NCBI RefSeq assembly: GCF_040822065.1
Contig: NZ_CP162005.1
Location: 62,001 to 126,000 of the forward strand
Source of the DNA: Pedobacter sp. WC2423
GTDB taxonomy: Bacteria > Bacteroidota > Bacteroidia > Sphingobacteriales > Sphingobacteriaceae
Direction: 5' to 3'
Length of the DNA: 64,000 nucleotides
Shown here: piece by piece, positions 52,013 through 60,987 of the stretch
Layout of the letters: the number at the start of each line of letters is the position of its first letter
How positions within the stretch are numbered: position 1 is the stretch's first letter
Made by a program: the position numbers and the translations under genes
The notes under the pieces: generated by a model
What the model was told of the DNA's origin: nothing
Database searches by the model: none
Seen by the model: the letters and a program-made list of their open reading frames with translations, nothing else

Positions 52013-52702
52013 TTGGAAACCATCTTAAATATAAAAGAAGTCAGTAAACAATATAAAAGTGCGGATTCCTCACTCACTATACTTGATCATATCAATTTCT
52101 CTATCCAGAAAGGCTCTACTGTATCAATTACAGGACCTTCGGGCAGTGGAAAAACTACGCTTTTGGGCTTATGTGCAGGATTAGACCGCGCTACTTCTGG
52201 TAGTGTAGAACTTAACCATGTTGTATTAGATCAGCTTTCTGAAGATGAAAGGGCCGCAGTCCGTAACCGTTATGTAGGTTTCATTTTTCAAAACTTTCAG
52301 TTACTGCCCACATTAACTGCCCTGGAAAATATTATGGTTCCGCTTGAGTTGAGAGGAGAGAAAAATATTCGTCCGCGGGCAATGGAGTTGTTAGATAAGG
52401 TGGGGTTAACAGACCGTGCTGATCATTATCCTGTGCAGCTTTCTGGTGGTGAACAACAACGCGTGTCCTTAGCAAGGGCCTTTTCTAATACTCCCGCAAT
52501 CTTATTTGCCGATGAACCTACAGGAAATCTGGATGGAGAAACCAGTGAAAAAGTAATCCGGCTTCTTTTCGATTTAAATAAAGAAGCAGGAACAACTCTT
52601 GTAATCGTTACCCATGATCTGGAGCTGGCATCGCGGACTGACAGGATTATTAAGTTGAAAAGTGGAGTAATTATAGCTGATGAACAAAAAACTTATGCCT
52701 GA
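52013..52702 (+). CDS. YbbA-like ABC transporter ATPase
   Basis: 229 residues with Walker A GPSGSGKTTLLGL, signature LSGGEQQRVSLARA and Walker B ILFADEPTGNLDG, of the MacB/LolD-type group. Start is TTG at 52013; no ATG lies near the N-terminus and an in-frame stop at 51986 bounds the frame. The permease gene starts inside its last codons (overlap 23 nt), so the two form one transporter. By analogy with YbbA/YbbP it may move lipids or hydrophobic compounds; this is inference. Confidence 0.88.
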   Translation: METILNIKEVSKQYKSADSSLTILDHINFSIQKGSTVSITGPSGSGKTTLLGLCAGLDRATSGSVELNHVVLDQLSEDERAAVRNRYVGFIFQNFQLLPTLTALENIMVPLELRGEKNIRPRAMELLDKVGLTDRADHYPVQLSGGEQQRVSLARAFSNTPAILFADEPTGNLDGETSEKVIRLLFDLNKEAGTTLVIVTHDLELASRTDRIIKLKSGVIIADEQKTYA

Positions 52703-55295
52703 TCAACAACCTGTTTTCCGAAAAACTGTTCCTGTTTCCTGGTTGTTTAAAATGGCATGGCGGGATAGTCGTAAAAACCGGTCCAGGCTTTTCCTTTTTA
52801 CTTCCTCTATTATTTTAGGGATTGCAGCTTTGGTGGCTGTCTATTCTTTCAGTGATAACTTACAGCGTGATATTGATGAACAAGCTAAAACATTGACCGG
52901 TGCAGACCTGATTATTGATAGCCGCAAAGAGATCAGTAAACCTGTATTGGCTATGCTGGATACTTTAGGTGATCAGCGCGCAAAAGAACAAAGCTTTCCT
53001 TCGATGCTTTATTTTATTAAAGGGCAGGGGAGCCGTTTAGTGCAGATTAAGGCGCTCGAGGGTCAGTATCCTTTTTATGGAACCATAGAAACAACCCCAG
53101 AATTAGCCGCTAAACAATTTGACCAGGGAAGAAATGCGCTCATAGACAAAACCGTGATGCTGCAATTTAATTCCAAACCAGGCGATTCTGTTCAGATTGG
53201 TAAACTTAACTTTGCGATTGCAGGTTATTTAGATCAGGCACCGGGACAATCAGGAATTATGGCTTCCATTTCACCGGTGGTTTATATTCCTTTTAAATAT
53301 CTGAAACAGACCGGACTGGCCCAGTTTGGCAGCCGCATTCACTATTCCTTCTATTATAAATTCAAGCAGTCAGCAGCGATTCCTCTTTTATTGAAAAAGA
53401 TCAAGCCTGTTTTAGATAAAGAGGGAATGGACTACGAAACCATTGCGTCTAAAAAACAAAGTACAGGCCGTGCTTTTCAGGATCTGACTCAATTTCTTTC
53501 TTTAGCAGGGTTTATCGCCTTATTATTAGGCTGTATCGGAGTTGGAAGTGCAATTCACGTTTATATCAGTGAAAAACTCGCTGCAATTGCAACCTTACGC
53601 TGTCTGGGAGTAAGCGCATGGGAAGCCTTCTTTATTTACCTCATTCAATTGACATTTATTGGGTTTGCGGGTGCAGTTGCAGGTGCGATAATCGGGTCCG
53701 GACTTCAGTTTTTATTACCCTATGTGCTGAAAGATTTTCTGCCGGTAGACTTTACGATGCAAATTTCCTGGATGGCCATATTACAGGGGATCATAACTGG
53801 GGTGGTAATTGCCATACTTTTTGCTTTACCCTCTCTTTTATCGGTTCGCCGGATATCCCCGCTCAATGCAATAAGACTATCTTTTGAGCAGGTTAAATTA
53901 AAAACAGATCCCCTTAAAATTATAGTTTATCTGATCATTTTCTTATTCGTACTGGGTTTTACCTATCTTCAGATGGATAGCTGGTTACAGGCTCTTATCT
54001 TTTCAGGAGCGCTGGTAATTACTATTTTTATATTCTACGGACTATCAGTTCTACTATTAGCGCTGGTTAAAAAAACAATTCCCAAAGGTATTGCCTATAC
54101 CTGGAGACAAGGATTTTCCAATCTCTACCGGCCAGGCAACCTGACCCTTATGCTCATTGTAGCCATTGGTTTATCGACCACACTGATTGCTACCTTGTAT
54201 TTCGTTCAGGGGATACTGATCAATAAAGTGACCATCTCTTCTGGAAAAGATCAACCCAATATGGCTCTTTTTGATATTCAGGATGATCAGGTTGAGGCTT
54301 TAAATGCGCTCACTAAGCAATATCATTTACCTTTAATGAATCAGGTTGCAGTAGTAACGATGCGTCTGGAAGAAATTAACGGTAAAACGGCTACGCAACT
54401 GGCTGAGGCTGATAGTTTAAAAAAGAAGGAGCCTGAAAACCAGGAGAATCAAAAGCGGGAAAGCTCCTCATCTGCCTTTAAAAATGAGATCAGGGCTACT
54501 TTTCAAACACAATTAACCAGTGCAGAAAAAATCACAGCCGGAAAGTGGATTGGGAAAGTTAACTATCCGGAGGATATAGTTTATATCTCGCTTGATGATC
54601 GTTATGCAGAAAGGATTGGGGTGAAAGTAGGAGATAAAATGCTTTTTAATGTTCAGGGCATGCAGATTCCAACTGTGATCGGAAGTTTAAGGAAAGTAGA
54701 ATGGGGGAAAGTACAAACTAATTTTCGTGTCTTATTCCCTGCTGGTGTTTTAGAAGATGCCCCTAAATTCCACGTGCTGATGACTAAAATTCCTGATGCG
54801 GAAACTTCTGCAAAATTTCAGGCAGCAGTAGTCCGGATTTTTCCAAATATTTCAGTTATCGATCTTGGACTGGTTTTACAGGTTCTGGATACTTTACTTG
54901 GTAAAATCAGTTTTGTTATTCGCTTCATGGCTTCATTCAGCATTATTACAGGCTGGATTGTGTTAATTTCTGCCGTGCGAAGCAGTAAAAACCAAAGGCT
55001 TCGGGAAATTGTACTCCTAAGAACTATTGGTGCAAAAGGAACACAGATTCTTGCGATTACAGCTATTGAATACCTGTTTCTTGGTCTGCTTGCTGCTGCT
55101 GCAGGAATGGTCATTGCCCTGGCAGGGAGCTGGGCACTGGCAACCTATATTTTCGATGCAGTTTTCACGCCTGAACTTTTACCTGTAGTATTATTATTTA
55201 GTGCAGTGACCTTGATTGTAGTGTTCACAGGAATGAGCAGCAGCAGGGGAATATTGAAGCATCCACCTTTAGAAGTCTTAAGAAAAGATAGTTAA
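52680..55295 (+). CDS. YbbP-like FtsX-family ABC permease
   Basis: 871 residues, close to the length of E. coli YbbP (about 804). N-terminal membrane helix at ~36-58, a periplasmic MacB-like domain, three helices (~265-400), a second pair of helices, a second periplasmic domain (~495-700) and a final FtsX helical set (~740-860) ending in SSSRGILKHPPLEVLRKD. It is the membrane partner of the preceding ATPase. These MacB-type permeases act by mechanical motion rather than classical import. Confidence 0.9.
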   Translation: MNKKLMPDQQPVFRKTVPVSWLFKMAWRDSRKNRSRLFLFTSSIILGIAALVAVYSFSDNLQRDIDEQAKTLTGADLIIDSRKEISKPVLAMLDTLGDQRAKEQSFPSMLYFIKGQGSRLVQIKALEGQYPFYGTIETTPELAAKQFDQGRNALIDKTVMLQFNSKPGDSVQIGKLNFAIAGYLDQAPGQSGIMASISPVVYIPFKYLKQTGLAQFGSRIHYSFYYKFKQSAAIPLLLKKIKPVLDKEGMDYETIASKKQSTGRAFQDLTQFLSLAGFIALLLGCIGVGSAIHVYISEKLAAIATLRCLGVSAWEAFFIYLIQLTFIGFAGAVAGAIIGSGLQFLLPYVLKDFLPVDFTMQISWMAILQGIITGVVIAILFALPSLLSVRRISPLNAIRLSFEQVKLKTDPLKIIVYLIIFLFVLGFTYLQMDSWLQALIFSGALVITIFIFYGLSVLLLALVKKTIPKGIAYTWRQGFSNLYRPGNLTLMLIVAIGLSTTLIATLYFVQGILINKVTISSGKDQPNMALFDIQDDQVEALNALTKQYHLPLMNQVAVVTMRLEEINGKTATQLAEADSLKKKEPENQENQKRESSSSAFKNEIRATFQTQLTSAEKITAGKWIGKVNYPEDIVYISLDDRYAERIGVKVGDKMLFNVQGMQIPTVIGSLRKVEWGKVQTNFRVLFPAGVLEDAPKFHVLMTKIPDAETSAKFQAAVVRIFPNISVIDLGLVLQVLDTLLGKISFVIRFMASFSIITGWIVLISAVRSSKNQRLREIVLLRTIGAKGTQILAITAIEYLFLGLLAAAAGMVIALAGSWALATYIFDAVFTPELLPVVLLFSAVTLIVVFTGMSSSRGILKHPPLEVLRKDS

Positions 55296-55375
55296 GAGAA
55301 AATGTTCTGAAACCTGAGAATTCGGAACAATGTTTGCATATTGAGTGAAAATTTAGATTCCCACCAAAAGAAATT

Positions 55376-55738
55376 ATGAAGAAAAGAATACATGTTTTAG
55401 AAGATGACCAGGATATCAGATACATTATTGAATTTTTATTAAAAGATGAAGGGTATGAATTACAGTTATCTTCAACTTTTGCAGAATTAAAAAGCAAGTT
55501 GAATGACGCATTACCAGATTTGTTTATTATTGATGTGATGCTGCCTGACGGAAACGGAATTGAAATTTGTGATGATTTGAAAACTGATATGTTTACTAAA
55601 CATATTCCGGTGATTGTGATGTCAGCGAATCCTGAAAGTAAGGAGAAAAGTGTTACTGCACAAGCCGATGCTTATATCAGTAAACCGTTTGATCTGGATT
55701 ATGTAGTTAAAAGAATAGAAAGACTATTAGTTAAATAA
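55376..55738 (+). CDS. Single-domain CheY-like response regulator
   Basis: 120 residues, receiver only: acidic pair LEDDQDI (Asp10, Asp11), phospho-acceptor Asp53 in IIDVMLPDGNG, Ser83 in VMSANPES and Lys103 in YISKPFD. No output domain. It must act by protein contact or as a phospho-relay. No histidine kinase is adjacent. Confidence 0.92.
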   Translation: MKKRIHVLEDDQDIRYIIEFLLKDEGYELQLSSTFAELKSKLNDALPDLFIIDVMLPDGNGIEICDDLKTDMFTKHIPVIVMSANPESKEKSVTAQADAYISKPFDLDYVVKRIERLLVK

Positions 55739-55774
55739 GGTACTAAAAGCCCCCTTTTTGCCTAAATTTATAAA

Positions 55775-56644
55775 ATGATGATTTTACTGGAAAACGAAAA
55801 TATCAAAGTAACTATCTCGGCAAAAGGAGCAGAGTTACAAAGTATCAAAAGCAAAAAAGATAACCTGGAATATTTATGGAAAGGTGATCCTGCTTTTTGG
55901 GGCAAATTCAGTCCGGTACTTTTTCCAATTGTAGGGGCACTTAAAAATAACACCTATTGGATTGGTGAGCAATCCTATCAGCTTCCCCGTCATGGCTTTG
56001 CAAGGGATCTTAATTTTGAGGTTCAGCAAATAAATGAAGAGGAAGCTTTATTTACACTTGCTCACAACGCACAAACTCTGGAGGTTTATCCTTTTGAGTT
56101 TAAATTCAGTTTGAGATACAGCCTTTCCGGCGCAGCAGTTTCCTGTATTTATGAAGTGAGTAATCCGGGAACAAAAGACCTTTTGTTTTCTGCAGGTGCC
56201 CACCCGGCTTTTGCTGTACCCTTAACTTCAGATACGCTTTATGAAGATTATTACCTTGAATTTTCTCAGGATGAGTCTTTGAATATTCACCAGATTGAAG
56301 ATAACCTGATTAGTGATCAGGTCGCTATCTTACAGCTCAGTGACCGTAAACTAAACTTGCAGCATGAATTGTTTTACAATGATGCGCTGGTGATCAAAGA
56401 CCTGAACAGTAAATCTATTCAGTTAAAGAATACAAAAAATCAGCATGGCCTTAATTTCCGTTTTATAGATTTTCCTTTCTTTGGAATCTGGTCAGCGAAG
56501 GATGCAGATTTTGTGTGTCTGGAACCCTGGTGCGGTATTGCTGACGGCATTCATCACAACCAGCAGCTTAGCGATAAAGAAGGAATACAATCTTTATCGC
56601 CAGGGCTTGACTGGAAAAGGAGCTGGGAAGTTGAAGTCTTTTAA
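55775..56644 (+). CDS. Aldose 1-epimerase-family (LacX-like) protein
   Basis: 289 residues of galactose-mutarotase fold: an N-terminal KGAELQSIKSKKDNLEYLWKG (aldose-epimerase start), FARDLNFE and the GAHPAFAVPLTSD segment carrying a catalytic His, ending in the ESS-type tail ...CLEPWCGIADG. It interconverts anomers of a sugar or sugar phosphate. ATG codons at 55775 and 55778 are both possible. Its stop overlaps that of the convergent CocE-type hydrolase (TTAA at 56641-56644). Confidence 0.85.
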   Translation: MMILLENENIKVTISAKGAELQSIKSKKDNLEYLWKGDPAFWGKFSPVLFPIVGALKNNTYWIGEQSYQLPRHGFARDLNFEVQQINEEEALFTLAHNAQTLEVYPFEFKFSLRYSLSGAAVSCIYEVSNPGTKDLLFSAGAHPAFAVPLTSDTLYEDYYLEFSQDESLNIHQIEDNLISDQVAILQLSDRKLNLQHELFYNDALVIKDLNSKSIQLKNTKNQHGLNFRFIDFPFFGIWSAKDADFVCLEPWCGIADGIHHNQQLSDKEGIQSLSPGLDWKRSWEVEVF

Positions 56645-58539
56645 TCAGCCTTCAGCACATTAACTTTCAAGCTTGATGCCTGTCCGTTTTTAAAATATAC
56701 ACGGTGGGTCGCTTTTTGAAAGTCAGCCTCCGTAGCTTTATATATGTTTACAAATGTTTGCGGATTGCGGTCTACTAAAGGAAACCAGGAACTTTGAACC
56801 TGAACCATGATCTTATGTCCTTTCTTAAAGCAATGTGCCGCATCCTGCATATCAAATTTAACTTCAGTTACCGCGCCCGGAACCATTGCTTCCGGCTCAG
56901 AAAAGCTGTTTCTGAATTTAGAACGCATCACCTCACCACGAACCAGCTGCTGAAAACCACCCATTTTTGTATCAGCGATCGGACTGTCATCAGGCGCATC
57001 ACCAGGATATACATCAATAAGTTTCACTATAAAATCGGCATCTGTGCCTGTTGTAGAAACGAACAGATCAGCTAAAAGATGTCCGGAGATTACTACATCA
57101 TGCGCTAAGACAGGAGTCTGATAAACCAACACATCCGGTCTTGAAGCAGCAAAACGCTGATCTTCATACATAAAGTCACTTCCTCTGTCAATTCTGATTG
57201 TATTGGTATAAGGAACAGGCTTCTGCGGATCGCTGATAAATTCATCATATTCCTTTGCATCCTTTACAGGGGCTTCAAAAGATAATTTCCCTCCAGCATG
57301 AAAATAAAGACGTTCTTCTTTAGCTTCAACAGGGGGCCATGCGGTATACTTTTTCCATTGATTTGAACCTGTTTCAAAGATTGTAGCTTTTGGCAGCTCA
57401 GGATTTACTGTTCCTTTAAGATAGTGATTAAAAAAGGCCAGTTCAATCTGCTCCCTGTAATAAGGCCCTGTTTCTGAATGAAAACGTACATTACCCAGAG
57501 CTTCATTGCTGCCCGTAGTCCAGCTTCCATGCGTCCATGGGCCCATCACCAAATAGTTTGGGGCAGCTGGTTTATTCTTTTCTATGCCTGCAAATGTCTT
57601 TAAAGGACCATATAAATCCTCCTGATCAAACCATCCGCCAACAGTCATCACTGCTGGTTTAATATTTTTAAGATGTGGAACCGGAGTACGTGACTTCCAG
57701 AAATCAGAATAATTTTCATTTTCCATCATTTCATTCCAGATCGGGTTTTTTCCTTTAAAATAGCGTTCATCAGCATTTTTTAAAGGGCCGAGGTTTTTAT
57801 AGAATTCATAAGCATCTGGCGTACCATAAGCCATAAATCTATCTGCATGGTTTGGTGTAGGTTCAGGTCTTGGTGCCCCATAATAAGCTAAAAAGGAGAA
57901 TGTCCCCATCAAAAAGAATGCGCCATTATGGTGACGGTCATCTCCCATAAACCAATCCGTTACCGGGGCTTGCGGAGAAGCAGCTTTTAAAGCAGGATGT
58001 GCATCAACGGTAGTCATTGTTGTATAAAAACCAGGAGCAGAAATTCCCCAGGTTCCAACTTTGCCATTGTTTCCATCCACATTTTTAACCAGCCAGTCTA
58101 TCGTATCATAACTGTCAGAACTTTCATCTACAGCTGTTTTCCCTTTTTTATTGGGAATATAGGGACGCGTAGCGACGAATTCCCCTTCAGACATATATCT
58201 GCCTCTTACGTCCTGATAAACGAATATATAACCCTCCTTTGCAAAAACCATAGATGGACCTAAACTTGTTTTGTACAGCTCTGCTCCATATGGCCCCGCA
58301 CTATAAGGAGTACGGTTATAGAGTATCGGATATTTTTTTGTTTTATCTTTTGGAACATAGATAATAGTAAACAGCTTTACACCATCCCGCATCGGAACCT
58401 GCTTTTCAATTTTTGTATAATGCGCGGTTATATAAGTAGCATCATCCGGATTTTGTGCTGGTTTTTGAGCCAGTGTACCAAATGATAGCATAGAGACCGC
58501 GGCTGATAAGATATAAGTTTTCCTGGCTAAAGATTTCAT
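56641..58539 (-). CDS. CocE/NonD-family alpha/beta hydrolase
   Basis: 632 residues from ATG 58539 with signal peptide ending near LSFGTLAQ; 58569 is an alternative start. The X-Pro dipeptidase/CocE fold shows an N-terminal PMRDGVKLFTIIYVP, nucleophile Ser in GTWGISAPGFYTT, an Asp/His-bearing C-terminal part and a C-terminal jelly-roll (ISGHLLADLFVSTTGTDADF). Such enzymes cleave acyl esters or peptides, e.g. alpha-amino-acid esters. Probably periplasmic. Single gene. Confidence 0.88.
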   Translation of the reverse strand: MKSLARKTYILSAAVSMLSFGTLAQKPAQNPDDATYITAHYTKIEKQVPMRDGVKLFTIIYVPKDKTKKYPILYNRTPYSAGPYGAELYKTSLGPSMVFAKEGYIFVYQDVRGRYMSEGEFVATRPYIPNKKGKTAVDESSDSYDTIDWLVKNVDGNNGKVGTWGISAPGFYTTMTTVDAHPALKAASPQAPVTDWFMGDDRHHNGAFFLMGTFSFLAYYGAPRPEPTPNHADRFMAYGTPDAYEFYKNLGPLKNADERYFKGKNPIWNEMMENENYSDFWKSRTPVPHLKNIKPAVMTVGGWFDQEDLYGPLKTFAGIEKNKPAAPNYLVMGPWTHGSWTTGSNEALGNVRFHSETGPYYREQIELAFFNHYLKGTVNPELPKATIFETGSNQWKKYTAWPPVEAKEERLYFHAGGKLSFEAPVKDAKEYDEFISDPQKPVPYTNTIRIDRGSDFMYEDQRFAASRPDVLVYQTPVLAHDVVISGHLLADLFVSTTGTDADFIVKLIDVYPGDAPDDSPIADTKMGGFQQLVRGEVMRSKFRNSFSEPEAMVPGAVTEVKFDMQDAAHCFKKGHKIMVQVQSSWFPLVDRNPQTFVNIYKATEADFQKATHRVYFKNGQASSLKVNVLKAD

Positions 58540-58604
58540 ACCGGCAAAATAGACATATTGTTTATACAATTATAAAAAGCATTTCAAATTTTATTATCGG
58601 ATAG

Positions 58605-58997
58605 CTATTTCCCGTGATGTGTACATGACCTGTTTAATCTCCAGTTGACCAGGTGAGCAGCTGCTACAGTGAACCCGCCCATAGGGATCAGAACAGGCTC
58701 GAGGTTTTCTATGCCAGAAAAATGGCCTATGGCAATTAATGCAAAGCCACTTAATAAAACAATAAACGGAAATAATTTATGATGTTGTTTCCGGTAAGAC
58801 AGGCTTAATGATAATGTTCCGAGTACTACTGATACGATGATCATTGAGATCTCTACCCATTCATTACTTAAAAATTCAAGACCTAAAAGCGGAAGTGTAG
58901 TCAGAAATATAGGAACTAAGGCACAATGGATTGCACATAAAGCAGAAGCAGTCATTCCGAACCGGTCGAGGCGTTGTAAAGTTTTTGAAAGAGACAT
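58605..58997 (-). CDS. MerC-domain membrane protein
   Basis: 130 residues with four hydrophobic helices, a Cys pair in the first (CAIHCALVPIFL, Cys21 and Cys25) and a C-terminal Cys/His tail (SCTHHGK). MerC proteins import Hg(II), but in Bacteroidota such genes are mostly of unknown metal role, often with Fur/Zur-type control. A GCAACTTTATTGC short inverted repeat at 59028-59040 lies ahead of the gene. No mer operon is present. Confidence 0.8.
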   Translation of the reverse strand: MSLSKTLQRLDRFGMTASALCAIHCALVPIFLTTLPLLGLEFLSNEWVEISMIIVSVVLGTLSLSLSYRKQHHKLFPFIVLLSGFALIAIGHFSGIENLEPVLIPMGGFTVAAAHLVNWRLNRSCTHHGK

Positions 58998-59069
58998 AGC
59001 ATATCGTATTGAACTGCAAATATAGAAGCAACTTTATTGCATTTAATCTGTGTCAGGTCATATTTTAAT

Positions 59070-60812
59070 TTACTCTCTCACATAATATCCAATATTCATT
59101 GCACTATTGGGTACTAAATTATTCCATATCATTCTTACCCCGTCTTCACTATCTTTATATTTCACTTCAATTATTCTGCGTAACCTATTAACCGTGGCAC
59201 ATTCTTTTGGAGACAAATAAAAATCATTTTCCTGGAAGAACTCCATCAAACGGTTGAAATTTCTTCTCCTGTATTTATCAGTTTGACTGAGTTTGGTAAG
59301 TTCCCGGATCTGTGCTACAATGACCGAATGTTTGATCTGTGCTTTAAGATCCGGAATCAGATCAATCAGGCCATCTTCTGAAATCACTACCAAAACTGTC
59401 TGCGCTTTATTGATCATATGCTCATAATACCTCACTGCTGAGTTATACCGTGCACCTCTGGATGAATCACCGTTAGCTGTAGCAATGCCATCTAATATCA
59501 CCCCTATAGCATGACAAGTACAATCAATGTCAATTAATACAGCGCCATCGATAGAAGTGATCTGATGGATAATATCTTTATTGATCCGCATGGGTTTAAT
59601 TTTAAAACACTGGCTGCTCAGCCGGATAGCTTCCTGATCTGCTTCAGAAGAAATGGCTAAAATAGTTCCGTGTTTTTGTTTGGTGGCCTCCATCGTAACC
59701 TCCCAAAGGGCATTTAACTTTGATTTATCTATTCCATGAAATACTCGTTTAAGACTGGAATAGAACTTTTCTTTATTGATTTTTTCATTATGCAGTGCTG
59801 GCATCCGGAACGAAACAGACATCATAATATGATCATGGTGTAAAACTTCCCAGTGAAAATGTTTGGTGAAATGTACAATAAACAAAGACTCATCATGGTA
59901 ATTATACTTTCCTGTTAACTGTCCTAAGCCATAAATCCAGACTGAATCTGAAAGCATCATCTGCTTATTATCTGCCAGCTCCAGAAATTTTCTCATCTTC
60001 CTGAAATCTTTAATATGTATAGGATTTTCCAATAGCATTGTCACTTTAACATTGGGGTGCTGCTGTTTTGCAATAATCATTTTCCCAAAACCCTCTTCGC
60101 CCTCGTATTTCAAAGAGGAAATGGTATTACATGCATCAAACAATACATGCAGGTTGCTGGAATTTTGTCCGGCAAGAGAAATTGTGGTCAGAAAATCGTG
60201 ACCAGCTTTACTCACCAGCTCATCACGGCTTTTAGCCAGTACGTTAAAATCTGATTGTGGTTTTGATTTCAGCGCATCAGCTGCGGAATCTGAATATACT
60301 TTGATAATACTCTCCAGAAAGGAGCGGCTGATGTGCTGCCCGTTTGGAAGTGTATTTTTAGTCAGATAATAAAAAGTACTCAGCAGTGGTCTGCTTAATT
60401 CCATCACTACATAAACGAGATATCCATTCACATAAACTGGTTCAGAGAAAAAATAAGCATTGTTTTTTCCATTAACATGTGTTCTTAAAATATACTGCAT
60501 CTCTGTGATATAAGCAGTATTCAATAACCCGGTATGGCTCTCTTTTTCCTCCTCGTTCTCTTGTTTCACTAATAAGCTATGTTGTATGCTCAGCGCTTTT
60601 AAAGACACAAAATCCTTCATTTCATAGGCAGCATCCGGACATTCCAGGCTCACAAATGGAAGGTGCATATCAGGTTTAAGCAATACACCGATCAAAAAAA
60701 TCCGTGGAGAAAGCCTGTCATCTAATGAATTAAAAAGTTCTTCTGCTGCAAGTTGTAATGAAATCTGGCAATGCTGCTGATGTTCCCAAATCATATGATT
60801 AGCACCTGTCAT
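59070..60812 (-). CDS. DisA_N (diadenylate cyclase-type) domain protein with large N-terminal region
   Basis: 580 residues. Residues ~360-500 carry diadenylate-cyclase-like motifs: DGAVLIDIDCTCHAIG (DGA motif at ~421) and SSRGARYNSAVRYY (~447-460), in place of the usual G-T-R-H-R-A signature. The first ~350 residues are an uncharacterised mixed region that could be a ligand-sensing domain, and ~90 residues follow the cyclase core. If active it makes c-di-AMP from two ATP; the Arg-Tyr instead of Arg-His makes activity uncertain. Single gene. Confidence 0.72.
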   Translation of the reverse strand: MTGANHMIWEHQQHCQISLQLAAEELFNSLDDRLSPRIFLIGVLLKPDMHLPFVSLECPDAAYEMKDFVSLKALSIQHSLLVKQENEEEKESHTGLLNTAYITEMQYILRTHVNGKNNAYFFSEPVYVNGYLVYVVMELSRPLLSTFYYLTKNTLPNGQHISRSFLESIIKVYSDSAADALKSKPQSDFNVLAKSRDELVSKAGHDFLTTISLAGQNSSNLHVLFDACNTISSLKYEGEEGFGKMIIAKQQHPNVKVTMLLENPIHIKDFRKMRKFLELADNKQMMLSDSVWIYGLGQLTGKYNYHDESLFIVHFTKHFHWEVLHHDHIMMSVSFRMPALHNEKINKEKFYSSLKRVFHGIDKSKLNALWEVTMEATKQKHGTILAISSEADQEAIRLSSQCFKIKPMRINKDIIHQITSIDGAVLIDIDCTCHAIGVILDGIATANGDSSRGARYNSAVRYYEHMINKAQTVLVVISEDGLIDLIPDLKAQIKHSVIVAQIRELTKLSQTDKYRRRNFNRLMEFFQENDFYLSPKECATVNRLRRIIEVKYKDSEDGVRMIWNNLVPNSAMNIGYYVRE

Positions 60813-60987
60813 ACTTAGTATTGTATTGTTAAAGTAGAGTTTTGGCTATAACAGATCTGGGTTTAAGATGAATAATGAATGACTACCCACAAATATATTC
60901 GATTTTTTGCAACTCAATTGTTAAAGAAAGTTAATTAGGTGAAGCATAAATTACTACATTAGTTACACAAAAAATCATGCTAACCTG

